From contig JAPDIT010000066.1 in assembly GCA_029259455.1 (NCBI GenBank), positions 1-30,285 on the forward strand: a stretch of DNA of 30,285 nt. Reading direction: 5' to 3'. The notes below the pieces were generated by a model, which was not told the DNA's origin, did not search any database, and saw only the letters and a program-made list of their open reading frames with translations. Shown piece by piece: positions 15,690 to 23,509 of the stretch. Source of the DNA: Archaeoglobi archaeon (lineage in GTDB: Archaea > Halobacteriota > Archaeoglobi > Archaeoglobales > Archaeoglobaceae). Made by a program: the position numbers and the translations under genes. The first letter of the stretch is position 1. Each line of letters opens with the position of its first letter.

Positions 15690-17182
15690 GAGGTGTTGAG
15701 AACCTTTACCAGAAGCTCTTCTCAATTCCGAGAGCTGAAATAATGGTAGCTATCTCCTTTTTGTCAGCTCTCATGCTCTCTCTGCTCGATAATATTTTGC
15801 TGTACTTTTGGGCTCTGGTATTCACCGTTTCAATTGTTGCTGTGAAAGTTATAAACCTTAAATTCAACCTGAAGAGGATCTCTTTTCTCGCATTCCTGAT
15901 TGCTGTCATTACTCTGCCTGCGGTTCTCGTGAATGAGTGCGTAGTAGTGTCAGCTTTCCTTCTCTTTGCCATCTATTACTTCTGCTCCGAAAAAAAGTTG
16001 CTTTCAATCCCGCTTGCATCAATCCCTTACCTTGTTCTCTCTCCAAACATCTCTACGCTGCTTATCCTGCTGATTTCGGCTATTCTTGCAGCGATTTACC
16101 TCAGAATACTGGATGTAAGGGTGGGTGTAGTCAGGATTAGGGACTTCGTGGAGAATTTCGTTCTTTTCTGGCTGACCTCTAATCCAGAGCACATGGAAAA
16201 TTTCCTCGAAGGCTCTGCCGAGGAGTTTGAGGGTAGAGTGAGATGTCTGACGGTAAACGATGCCAGACTTATCCAGACGGACTTCCATCCTGGCCCATTC
16301 AGAAACGTTGGTGGTGCGAGGCTTGTGGAGAGGCTGTCTGCCGGCAATGCTGTCTACCTCCACTCTCCCACATCCCACGCGAGGAATCCTGTGAGCTCTG
16401 GAGAGGTGGAGAAAATTGCCTCCAGCCTTAAATGCTCAGGGATAAATCTAACCCCTCAAAAACCATTCAGGATTGAGGGCGATAATTTCGAGGTTTACTG
16501 CTTTCCATTCGGCGAGCAGAGATTAATTTTCGTTAGCGGGAAAAAGCACATCGACGATTTCATAGTAAGCTCAAAAAGTTTCGTCGTTGACTGCCACAAC
16601 GCTTTTGAGAGGAACTATGATCCGGACAGCAGAGATGTGGAGGAGATACAGTCCCTCATCAAAGAGGCTGAGAAAAGAGCTTCTCAGCTCGCAGAAGTGA
16701 AATCGGCCTTCGTTCGGATTGATGCTGAGACTGAAAGTCTGTGCGGTTATGTTGCGGCAATTCTGCTCGATTACGGTGGAGAGGGATATGCCATCATCGT
16801 TTTCGATGCCAACAACGTAGATTTGAATTTCAGAAGGCATGTCGAGAAACTTTTCGATGAAATCGGATACAAGGCAATTGTTGTTTCAACAGACAACCAC
16901 GCCAAAACGGGTGTGAGGGCCAAGCAGTCTTACAAACCCGCAGGTGGAGACACAAGAGACTGGGAGGTAGCAGAAAAACTTGTTGAAAAATGCAAGAATG
17001 CTGAGCTGAAGGAGACGGTTTTCAGCTATGCTGAGAGGAGGGTTAGAATAAAGGTGATGGGGGAAAGACTTTTGAGGGATAGCGAGGTGGCTATTGGAAG
17101 GGCAAGAGGGCTCATCGCAACCTTTTTAGCGTTTGCGGCCACAAACTATTTGTTTAGCACAATGTTGAGATTCATTGCTTAA
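15686..17182 (+). CDS. DUF2070 family membrane protein
   Basis: The 498-residue protein has a membrane domain of about five to six helices in the first 150 residues, a soluble domain, and a final C-terminal membrane helix (about 474-495). The soluble part contains the conserved histidine motifs DFHPGPFRNVGG (His201), HSPTSHARNPVSS, VVDCHNAF and STDNHAKTG. Clustered His/Asp motifs of this kind suggest metal-dependent hydrolysis, and the HPGPF segment recalls neutral ceramidases, but this is inference and no DUF2070 activity is known to me. It overlaps ubiD by 4 bp (ATGA), and a strong Shine-Dalgarno sequence for the next gene starts one base after its stop. Confidence 0.8.
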   Translation: MRGVENLYQKLFSIPRAEIMVAISFLSALMLSLLDNILLYFWALVFTVSIVAVKVINLKFNLKRISFLAFLIAVITLPAVLVNECVVVSAFLLFAIYYFCSEKKLLSIPLASIPYLVLSPNISTLLILLISAILAAIYLRILDVRVGVVRIRDFVENFVLFWLTSNPEHMENFLEGSAEEFEGRVRCLTVNDARLIQTDFHPGPFRNVGGARLVERLSAGNAVYLHSPTSHARNPVSSGEVEKIASSLKCSGINLTPQKPFRIEGDNFEVYCFPFGEQRLIFVSGKKHIDDFIVSSKSFVVDCHNAFERNYDPDSRDVEEIQSLIKEAEKRASQLAEVKSAFVRIDAETESLCGYVAAILLDYGGEGYAIIVFDANNVDLNFRRHVEKLFDEIGYKAIVVSTDNHAKTGVRAKQSYKPAGGDTRDWEVAEKLVEKCKNAELKETVFSYAERRVRIKVMGERLLRDSEVAIGRARGLIATFLAFAATNYLFSTMLRFIA

Positions 17183-17190
17183 AGGAGGTG
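17183..17190 (+). promoter_or_regulatory. Strong Shine-Dalgarno site for the CBS-domain gene
   Basis: AAGGAGGTG directly follows the DUF2070 stop codon and lies six bases before GTG 17197. It is the strongest ribosome binding site in the window and decides the start; an in-frame GTG at 17188 lies inside it. Confidence 0.75.
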
Positions 17191-17196
17191 ATTGTT

Positions 17197-18369
17197 GTGG
17201 ACGCAGAGACGTTAAAAGAGCTGATCAGGGACGATTTCGAGGTTATTAATGCAGATGAGACGGTTTCAAAACTGTTCCCATTGCTTGATAAGCTGGACAG
17301 GGATAAGGCAAACGCAATACTTGTAGAGGAGGACGGAAAGATAGCTGGTGTTGTGAGGGAGAAGGATTTGATCAGAGGTAGCGTTTTGAAAAACCCCCAC
17401 GAAACGAGGGTTAAGTCCCTTCTTGTGAGAACCGGGAAAGTTGATTTGGATGAGCTTGATCCCTTCAAGGTTGCGAGAAGATTTGTGGAGGATTCCACTC
17501 CTTTTGTGATCATTCAGCTTGACAAAAAAAAAGTTGGAGTAATTTACATCAACGACTTCCTCAACGCCATAAAGGATGAATTTAAAGATGTGAAGGTTAG
17601 GGAAGTGATGAATCCTGAGGTGATAACGGTAAGGAGGTTCGACAGCGCTGCAAAAGCCCTTTCAGTTATGAGAAACCACGGAATAGACAGAGTCGTTGTT
17701 GTTGATGAGAGCAACAAGGTAATAGGGATTCTCACCGGAAAAGATGTCATCGACAGAGTCATCTCACCGAGAAAGAGGGCAAGAATGGGAGATTCGAGTG
17801 GAGAGAAGGAGAAAACACTCTCAATCATGGTGGAAAGCATAATGAGCGCTCCAGTAGTTTCAGTAACGAGGAACGACTCCGTTGCGGAGGTTATCGAGCT
17901 GATGGTGGAAAACAGAATTTCGAGCGTCGTTGTTACTAGAGACGGCTTACCTGACGGCATAGTCATAAAGAAGGACATTCTTGAATACTACCTGAGGAAG
18001 GAGTCGAAGAAGGGTTTCAACGTCCAGATTACAACTTCCGACATATCCCTCGATGAGTTTGACAGAGAAGCGATAATGGATGATTTTGAAAAGCTGATGA
18101 GAAAGTTTGCGGACTTCCTGGGGGAGTCGTATCTGTTCGTTTACATAAAGAGGCACAAGGAGCACTTCCGCAACCTGCCTCTGATACACGTCAGGCTGAA
18201 GCTTGTGAGCGAGAAGGGCAACTTCATGGTGAGCGGGGAGAGCTGGGGAGTGGAGTACGCCGTGCATGTAGCACTAAAGAAGCTCGGAAGAGAGATACTG
18301 AAGGAGAAGGAGCTGCTGGAGGATAAAAGAATGGTGAAGAGATTCTACGAGGAGGTTTTGGAGTACTAA
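17197..18369 (+). CDS. CBS-domain protein with C-terminal HPF/RaiA-like domain
   Basis: The 390-residue protein from GTG 17197 has four CBS units. The first two are degenerate (about residues 15-60 and 65-125). The last two are clear: VREVMNPEVITV to LTGKDVIDRVI (about 133-188) and ESIMSAPVVSV to IVIKKDILEYY (about 213-267). CBS pairs usually bind adenosine nucleotides. The last ~115 residues form a separate domain with the order strand (NVQITTSD), helix, strands (LIHVRLKLVS, NFMVSGESW) and helix (GVEYAVHVALKKLGREILKEK in part). That order resembles ribosome-hibernation factors of the HPF/RaiA type. A nucleotide-sensing ribosome-binding protein is inferred. It is third in the operon with ubiD and DUF2070, and its end overlaps hisD by 4 bp. 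Confidence 0.82.
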   Translation: MDAETLKELIRDDFEVINADETVSKLFPLLDKLDRDKANAILVEEDGKIAGVVREKDLIRGSVLKNPHETRVKSLLVRTGKVDLDELDPFKVARRFVEDSTPFVIIQLDKKKVGVIYINDFLNAIKDEFKDVKVREVMNPEVITVRRFDSAAKALSVMRNHGIDRVVVVDESNKVIGILTGKDVIDRVISPRKRARMGDSSGEKEKTLSIMVESIMSAPVVSVTRNDSVAEVIELMVENRISSVVVTRDGLPDGIVIKKDILEYYLRKESKKGFNVQITTSDISLDEFDREAIMDDFEKLMRKFADFLGESYLFVYIKRHKEHFRNLPLIHVRLKLVSEKGNFMVSGESWGVEYAVHVALKKLGREILKEKELLEDKRMVKRFYEEVLEY

Positions 18370-19580
18370 ATTTTTTCCAGCCTTTTTCTGACGCTCTCAG
18401 CGTGCCATTTTAGCCCCTCAGCTTCAGCAATTTTTATTATAGCATCACCAATTCTTTTCATTGTCCCCTCGCTAAGCATCTGGAAGGTGAGGTGCTTCAT
18501 AAAGCTCTCAACGCTCAGCCCACCGTACATCTTTGCGTAGCCAGCGGTCGGCAACACATGGTTGGTTCCTGAGGCGTAGTCTCCTGCAGCAACAGGAGAG
18601 AAGTTTCCGAGAAAAACGCTTCCTGCATTTTTAATTTTACCCAGCCAGTCCTCTGGATTTTTGACTGCAATGCTCAGATGCTCTGGGGCAAATTCGTTGG
18701 CAATCTCAAACGCTTCAGCCAAGTCTTTAACAACAAGAACTGCAAAATTCTCAAATTCGCCCGTAGAGCTGACCTTCTCCTTCACCCTCTCAGCAATTTC
18801 TCGGGAAGTTGTTATAACCACCGCAACCGCCATGGGGTCGTGCTCAAGCTGGGCCAGGCAGTCGTAGGCTATGAACTCTGCATTAGCTGTCTCATCAGCG
18901 ATGACGAGAATCTCTGAAGGTCCAGCAGGCATGTCTATGGCAATGTCCTTGGCGACAAGAAGTTTCGCTGCTGTGACGTAGATGTTTCCGGGTCCCACGA
19001 TCTTGTAAACCTTCTCTATAGTTTCCGTTCCGTATGCCATTGCAGCTATTGCCTGCGCCCCCCCAGCTTTGTAAACTTCGTCGAAGCCGGCAATGTCTAA
19101 AGCCACAAGAGTGAGAGGGTTAATTCTGCCGTCTTTATCTGGAGGTGTGCAGGCGACGAGCCTCTCAACCCCGGCTATTTTTGCTGGAACGCCTATCATG
19201 AGGGCAGTTGAGGGATAGCTGGCTCTCCCACCTGGAATGTAGGCACCAACCTTCTCGATGGGGGTGTAGACTTTCCCCATAACGCAGTCTCCGAACTCCA
19301 CCCTCATCTCCCTCTCAACGGCGGTGACGTAGTGGAATCTGTGGATGTTCTCCCTCGCAACCTCAAGCGCATCAATTAGGCTGTCGTCAACGGCATCGTA
19401 TGCCTTGTCAAATTCCTCTTCAGAAACTTTCAGTTGTTCAAGCTCAACGCCGTCAAACTCCTTGGTAAAGCGAATTACGGCCTCATCTCCCTCTCTCCTT
19501 ACGGCTTCAATAATGGGCTTAACTTTTTCAATGTAATCGTCAATGTTGACTCCGCTCCTCAACTTCTGGATTTCCTGCAT
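18366..19580 (-). CDS. hisD: Histidinol dehydrogenase
   Basis: The 404-residue zinc enzyme carries out the last two oxidations of histidine synthesis, L-histidinol to L-histidine with NAD. GPGNIYVTAAK is the NAD-binding segment. The catalytic pair is Glu300-His301 in FAPEHLSI, and GTNHVLPT supplies His341. Zinc ligands match the family at Gln244, His247, Asp334 and His393. The length is slightly short of the bacterial ~430 but normal for archaea. The gene has its own promoter overlapping the end of the TrmB-type regulator gene, and the other his genes are not in the window. Confidence 0.97.
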   Translation of the reverse strand: MQEIQKLRSGVNIDDYIEKVKPIIEAVRREGDEAVIRFTKEFDGVELEQLKVSEEEFDKAYDAVDDSLIDALEVARENIHRFHYVTAVEREMRVEFGDCVMGKVYTPIEKVGAYIPGGRASYPSTALMIGVPAKIAGVERLVACTPPDKDGRINPLTLVALDIAGFDEVYKAGGAQAIAAMAYGTETIEKVYKIVGPGNIYVTAAKLLVAKDIAIDMPAGPSEILVIADETANAEFIAYDCLAQLEHDPMAVAVVITTSREIAERVKEKVSSTGEFENFAVLVVKDLAEAFEIANEFAPEHLSIAVKNPEDWLGKIKNAGSVFLGNFSPVAAGDYASGTNHVLPTAGYAKMYGGLSVESFMKHLTFQMLSEGTMKRIGDAIIKIAEAEGLKWHAESVRKRLEKI

Positions 19581-19598
19581 GGTTTAAGTACGCTGATT

Positions 19599-19607
19599 GA
19601 ATAAATC
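19599..19607 (-). promoter_or_regulatory. TATA box for hisD
   Basis: Minus-strand GATTTATTC is centred about 23 bp before the ATG at 19580. It overlaps the final codon region of the upstream regulator gene, so hisD is likely transcribed independently as a leaderless mRNA. Confidence 0.5.
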
Positions 19608-20319
19608 ACTTTGCCAGAAGTCCGAGGAATATCATTTTCTGGAAGAGTATGATTAAGGGCAGGCTTATGCTCACTCCGAGAAGCTCGTTACCTACCCTGT
19701 AAACTCCAAAAGATTCGTAACCAGATATGAGGAGAAGTTCAAAGCTGTAGCGCACCCCATCTATGACCGCATCGTTAAAAATTCCTGAAAACTCCTTTTT
19801 AAGCTCAAGCGTTCTGACATTCAACCCAGAAAACTTTTTGGCATCGTCGGTAACAACCGTAACCTCCTCAGGCTTCTTAATTCTGAGAATCATGTCAATG
19901 TAAGCTCTATTTGCCGTGATAACGAACACTTCCTCACTCTTCTGCAGCATCGCCTTTGTCCTGTTCTTTATTCCTGCTATCCCTCTCACGCACCACACCG
20001 GATGAGGGAGGGAGAGGTCCTCGGATTCCTTTATGCTCCTGATTGCGGTGTCAACTGCAGTTACAAGCTGCTCCTTGTACTCCTCAAGAACGCTTTCTGG
20101 ATCGATTGCCCTGAAAACGGCTGGAGAGCTCTTTACCGTCTCCACCATGCCCTCGTCCTCAAGCAACCTGAGCACCTCGTAAACTTTGTTTCTGGGAACG
20201 CCGCTCATTCTGTGAATCTCACTCGCCGTAGCCTCTCCCTTCATCGCAAGAGTTGCGTAAACCCTTGCCTCGTAATCCCTGAATCCCAGCCTCTTTAGAA
20301 CCTCCACTGTTTCCTCCAT
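19606..20319 (-). CDS. TrmB family transcriptional regulator
   Basis: The 237-residue protein begins with a winged helix-turn-helix of the TrmB type at about residues 5-70 (LGFRDYEARVYATLAMKG, then TASEIHRMSGVPRNKVYEVLRLLED in part). A linker helix follows, then an effector-like C-terminal domain from about residue 105 (WCVRGIAGIKNRTKAM, VFVITANRAYI). TrmB proteins respond to sugars or other small ligands; this ligand is not evident. The end is hydrophobic (SLPLIILFQKMIFLGLLAK), unusual for the family and possibly membrane-associated. It is divergent from the surface protein gene, with a perfect inverted repeat immediately upstream of its start. Confidence 0.85.
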   Translation of the reverse strand: MEETVEVLKRLGFRDYEARVYATLAMKGEATASEIHRMSGVPRNKVYEVLRLLEDEGMVETVKSSPAVFRAIDPESVLEEYKEQLVTAVDTAIRSIKESEDLSLPHPVWCVRGIAGIKNRTKAMLQKSEEVFVITANRAYIDMILRIKKPEEVTVVTDDAKKFSGLNVRTLELKKEFSGIFNDAVIDGVRYSFELLLISGYESFGVYRVGNELLGVSISLPLIILFQKMIFLGLLAK

Positions 20320-20339
20320 TGTTACTACGAGGGTAACAA
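20319..20339. promoter_or_regulatory. Candidate operator for the TrmB-family regulator
   Basis: TTGTTAC-TACGAGG-GTAACAA is a perfect 7-bp inverted repeat with a 7-bp spacer, beginning at the first base of the regulator's start codon. The spacing of arm centres (14 bp) fits a dimeric winged-helix protein. It lies over the regulator's expected transcription start and just outside the shared TATA box, so autoregulation and control of the divergent gene are both possible. Confidence 0.6.
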
Positions 20340-20344
20340 CAAAA

Positions 20345-20350
20345 TTATAA
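20345..20350. promoter_or_regulatory. Shared TATA box between trmB-type regulator and surface protein gene
   Basis: TTATAA is palindromic and centred 25.5 bp from the surface protein ATG (20373) and 28.5 bp from the regulator ATG (20319). It is the only good TATA element in the 53-bp gap. Confidence 0.55.
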
Positions 20351-20372
20351 ACTTTTTTGGGTTGGATGAAAC

Positions 20373-22406
20373 ATGCGTGCGCCGTTAACTGCTGTAATCC
20401 TCATGTTTCTGCTCACGTGTCCCGCATTAGCAGGTGATCAAATTTCCGCAACCATAGACTTTCACGCAAGCGTGGCGGGGAGCAACGTGCTTAATCCTGG
20501 AGACAAGAAAGCGGTAACAGTTCTGCTTTCTTGCGAGGTTACGGGAGGACTAGAAAACCTTCCGATAGATGAGAACACATCTGAAATAATTCCGATGCTC
20601 ACCACAGCAAAATCTGTTATTCTCGACCCCCGGGATGGTTCGGACATCAAAGTGGAGAGCGACACGATAGTTGTCGGGGATCTGCCATGCGGAATCGTGA
20701 AGCCGGTGACCATAGTTGTGGAGGCTGATAAGAACGCCTGTGAAGGAGGGCGAGAGCTGCACTTTGATGTGGAGTACTCTAAAGCAGTCCTAAATGTTGA
20801 TGACGTAAACACTCTGAGCTTCTCCAGCCAGCAGGATGAAATAGAGGTTGAGTTTGAAATCAAGAAGAAGGACTACGATTTTGAAGTCGTTTCAATTTCA
20901 TCAGACCTCGTTGCGGGGAGAGAGGGCGTTCTGAAGGTTAAGGTGGAGAACACCGGAGAAAAGCCATTGGAAGATGCTGTTTTCATGTTGAATGCAACAC
21001 CGCCTTTGATGGTTGAGCCGAAGGCTATGAGCGTCTATGCCGGGGATCTTGATGTTGGAGAGTCATTCGAGGCGATGTTCAAGGTTTATGTCCCCGAAGG
21101 TGTTTTCCAGCAGTCTTATCCAGCTGAAGTCGTAGCAATTTTCAGAACTTCTTCAGGAATTCCATATAAGGTTTCAAAACCAGTGGGACTCAAAATTGAA
21201 GGAGCTGGTTACTTCGAGGTCGAGAAGATTGGAGAGTTCCTCAGCCCCGCAAAAACCCTAAGGGTTGAGCAGAGCGTCCAGATTCCTCCCATCCCGATGC
21301 TTCAGCAGAGCTTCCAGCAAAGTTCAGAACAGAAGATGAGCAACATTGTAACAATCCCTTCGAGAGGTTACTTGGCATTGAGAATAACCAACACGGGCGA
21401 GAAAATCAGGGATGCTTTCGCCGTGCTGAGCTTCGACAACCCCCTTCTGAAGTCCACGAGCACACCCTATCTTGGCGATCTGGACAAGGGGGAGAGCAGG
21501 GATGTTGTTTTCTACATCACCTCAACTGCTCCACCGGGAAGCTATCTCGGTTATGTGGTGGTGAAATACAGAGACGAGTACGGGGATGAGGCCTTCGGCC
21601 CGAAAATATACGTTAGCGTTGAGGTCAAGCCAGAGCCAGCTTTGAGAGTTTCGGAGGTCAAGACGTCCAACCTCGGCATCGGACTTGTTGGGGAAGTCAA
21701 GCTAAACTTTGCCCAGTCAAATGCGAAAAACGTCAAGCTGTATTTACTCTCACCGGACTCAACCGTCAGCCCCGCAACATCTTCATCATACGTTGAGAAT
21801 GCCAATGATACAGCCACGTTCAGAGTGAGGGTATCCGATGACGCTGTTGCTGGTAAGCACCTCCTTTACCTCGTCGAAACCTTTGACGATGAGTATGCAA
21901 GCGATCTCGTCAGTGTTGAGGAATTTGCCATCTACATCGCTCCGAAGCTTGCTGCATTTCAGGTTGTTTCGGTGAAGAGCAACTTGATGCCCGACTCGAC
22001 GGGGGAAGTTGTGATTAAGCTCAAGAACGCTGGGAATGAGATTTACAACGCAGTGGTGATGCTGGAAGTTTCTCCACCGCTTAGCATTGCTGGAATGGGC
22101 ACCTTTGGCGGAATGCTTGGGCAGTCAAAACCCGGAGAATACTTCGTTGGAACGGTAAAGCCCGGTGAGACTGTTACGGTAAAGTTCAGGATTGACGTTG
22201 ACAAGGATGCGGGCGAGGGAAGCTATCCCGCTTCGATCAGAGTGAAGTACTACGACGAATCGAACTACGAGCACACATCGAACTCCATAGTCATATCGCT
22301 CGAAGTAAAGCCCTCTCCTCCCTATGTGCTGTACGCTGCGACTATTATTGCCGCAACTGGCTTTCTGATAGCTGCAGGAGTCGTGAGTAGGAGGAGAAGG
22401 CAGTAA
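20373..22406 (+). CDS. S-layer-type surface protein with Ig-like repeats (COG1361-like)
   Basis: The 677-residue protein has a signal peptide (hydrophobic LTAVILMFLLTCPALA, probable cleavage after ALA at residue 20). Several beta-sandwich repeats of about 110-150 residues follow. They share patterns such as LKVKVENTGEKPLEDA, LALRITNTGEKIRDAF and VVIKLKNAGNEIYNAV, each followed by a 'GDLDVGES/GDLDKGES/GTVKPGET' turn and a 'SYPAEVVA/SYLGYVVV/SYPASIRV' strand. A single C-terminal membrane helix (about 652-673) ends in RRRRQ. This is the CARDB/NEW3-like architecture of archaeal envelope proteins, anchored at the cell surface with repeats outside. A linker rich in Gln/Ser/Pro near residue 305-325 breaks the repeat series. 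It may be controlled by the divergent TrmB-type regulator. Confidence 0.8.
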   Translation: MRAPLTAVILMFLLTCPALAGDQISATIDFHASVAGSNVLNPGDKKAVTVLLSCEVTGGLENLPIDENTSEIIPMLTTAKSVILDPRDGSDIKVESDTIVVGDLPCGIVKPVTIVVEADKNACEGGRELHFDVEYSKAVLNVDDVNTLSFSSQQDEIEVEFEIKKKDYDFEVVSISSDLVAGREGVLKVKVENTGEKPLEDAVFMLNATPPLMVEPKAMSVYAGDLDVGESFEAMFKVYVPEGVFQQSYPAEVVAIFRTSSGIPYKVSKPVGLKIEGAGYFEVEKIGEFLSPAKTLRVEQSVQIPPIPMLQQSFQQSSEQKMSNIVTIPSRGYLALRITNTGEKIRDAFAVLSFDNPLLKSTSTPYLGDLDKGESRDVVFYITSTAPPGSYLGYVVVKYRDEYGDEAFGPKIYVSVEVKPEPALRVSEVKTSNLGIGLVGEVKLNFAQSNAKNVKLYLLSPDSTVSPATSSSYVENANDTATFRVRVSDDAVAGKHLLYLVETFDDEYASDLVSVEEFAIYIAPKLAAFQVVSVKSNLMPDSTGEVVIKLKNAGNEIYNAVVMLEVSPPLSIAGMGTFGGMLGQSKPGEYFVGTVKPGETVTVKFRIDVDKDAGEGSYPASIRVKYYDESNYEHTSNSIVISLEVKPSPPYVLYAATIIAATGFLIAAGVVSRRRRQ

Positions 22407-22410
22407 AAAC

Positions 22411-22419
22411 TTTTTTAAC
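22411..22419 (+). promoter_or_regulatory. TATA/T-rich element between the surface protein and aNAC genes
   Basis: TTTTTTAAC lies right after the surface protein stop and is centred 25 bp before the aNAC ATG at 22440. It may serve both as a T-rich terminator and as the promoter of a leaderless aNAC mRNA. Confidence 0.5.
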
Positions 22420-22439
22420 CTCCTCTACTACTTTTCTCC

Positions 22440-22769
22440 ATGCTTCCAATTAACCCAAAGCAGATGAAAAAGATGATGAAGCAGATGGGCATAGAGATGG
22501 AGGATATTGACGCTGAAGAGGTTATCATCAGAACGAGCGATGAGGAGCTCATTTTCCGCAGTCCCACAGTTTCCAAGATTTCGGCGAGAGGAATCGAGAC
22601 GTTCCAGGTTGTTGGAGAGTATGAGGTGGTAGAAAGACCTCCGAAAATCAGCGAGGAGGATGTAAAGCTGATAATGGAGCAGGCGAATGTTGACGAGGAG
22701 ACTGCAAGAAAAGCTCTTGAAGAGGCGGGAGGGGATCTGGCTGAGGCCTTGATGAAGCTGCAGGAATGA
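22440..22769 (+). CDS. nac: Nascent polypeptide-associated complex protein (aNAC)
   Basis: The 109-residue archaeal NAC binds ribosomes and emerging chains as a homodimer. A Met/Lys-rich N-terminus (QMKKMMKQMGIEM) precedes the NAC beta domain at about 22-65 (EVIIRTSDEELIFRSPTVSKI in part). A C-terminal UBA domain lies at about 70-108 (SEEDVKLIMEQANVDEETARKAL in part, then GGDLAEALMKL). Length and order match the family exactly. Its stop overlaps the TrmI start as ATGA, so the translation-linked genes are coupled. Confidence 0.96.
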   Translation: MLPINPKQMKKMMKQMGIEMEDIDAEEVIIRTSDEELIFRSPTVSKISARGIETFQVVGEYEVVERPPKISEEDVKLIMEQANVDEETARKALEEAGGDLAEALMKLQE

Positions 22770-23509
22770 GGCCCCCAGTAGTCCTATCGAGGGGAAAGCA
22801 CAGCTTCCTCGTTGAAAAGTTTGAGGGGAAGCTCCACACACACCACGGTATAATAGACCTTGAGGAACTTAAAGGAAAGAGTTATGGTGATGAGGTCAGG
22901 ACGCATCTGGGTGTTAAGTACCGCGTAGTTCCCTTCAACCCCGCAGACTTCTTCAGACACTTCAAAAGAGGGGCTACGCCGATAATGCCAAAGGACATAG
23001 GGGCTATTATCGCCTACACCGGCCTCTCGCCCGACTCGCTGATTTTTGATGCAGGAACCGGCAGCGGAATTCTCGCTGCCTACCTCGCTTACTTCAACAA
23101 GTACGGTGAGGTTGTTACTGTGGAGAAAAGGCCAGACTTCGCGAAAATTGCCAGGAAGAACTTCGAGACTGCGGGGCTTAAGAACGTCCACCAGATTGTG
23201 GGAGATGCCTTGCAGGTGGCAGAAGCCTTGAAGGTCAAGTTCGACCTCATAACTCTGGACATGAAGGATGATGTTGCCTTCATCAGGAAGGCGAAGGAAA
23301 TACTGAACCCCGGAGGGCATGTAGTGGTCTACAATCCCTACATTGAGGCCGCGAGAGATGTTTACAGGGAGATGGAGAGGCAGGGGTTCAAGGAGCTTGA
23401 GGCCTTCGAGCTCCTGAGGGTTGATCTTGACGTTAGAAGAGTTGGAACGAGAACCTCGACAAAGGTCTGGCACACTGGCTACCTCGTTTTTGGCAGGTAT
23501 CTGGGATAA
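22766..23509 (+). CDS. trmI: tRNA (adenine-N1)-methyltransferase TrmI
   Basis: The 247-residue archaeal TrmI methylates N1 of A58, and in several archaea also A57, in the tRNA T-loop. The N-terminal beta domain runs to about residue 65. It is followed by RGATPIMPKDIGAI, the family signature around the active site, motif I DAGTGSG (95-101), and the acidic VEKRPDF strand. VVVYNPYIE near 195 is motif IV-like, and the C-terminus (TSTKVWHTGYLVFGR) closes the fold. It is translationally coupled to aNAC through ATGA and overlaps the convergent antiporter gene by 31 bp. Confidence 0.93.
   Translation: MRPPVVLSRGKHSFLVEKFEGKLHTHHGIIDLEELKGKSYGDEVRTHLGVKYRVVPFNPADFFRHFKRGATPIMPKDIGAIIAYTGLSPDSLIFDAGTGSGILAAYLAYFNKYGEVVTVEKRPDFAKIARKNFETAGLKNVHQIVGDALQVAEALKVKFDLITLDMKDDVAFIRKAKEILNPGGHVVVYNPYIEAARDVYREMERQGFKELEAFELLRVDLDVRRVGTRTSTKVWHTGYLVFGRYLG

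Noticed and set aside
22784..23473. Long 229-codon open frame on the minus strand opposite trmI
   Set aside because: The plus-strand frame is a clear TrmI with SAM motifs and an ATGA-coupled start. The minus frame shows no recognisable domain and is a by-product of codon bias.
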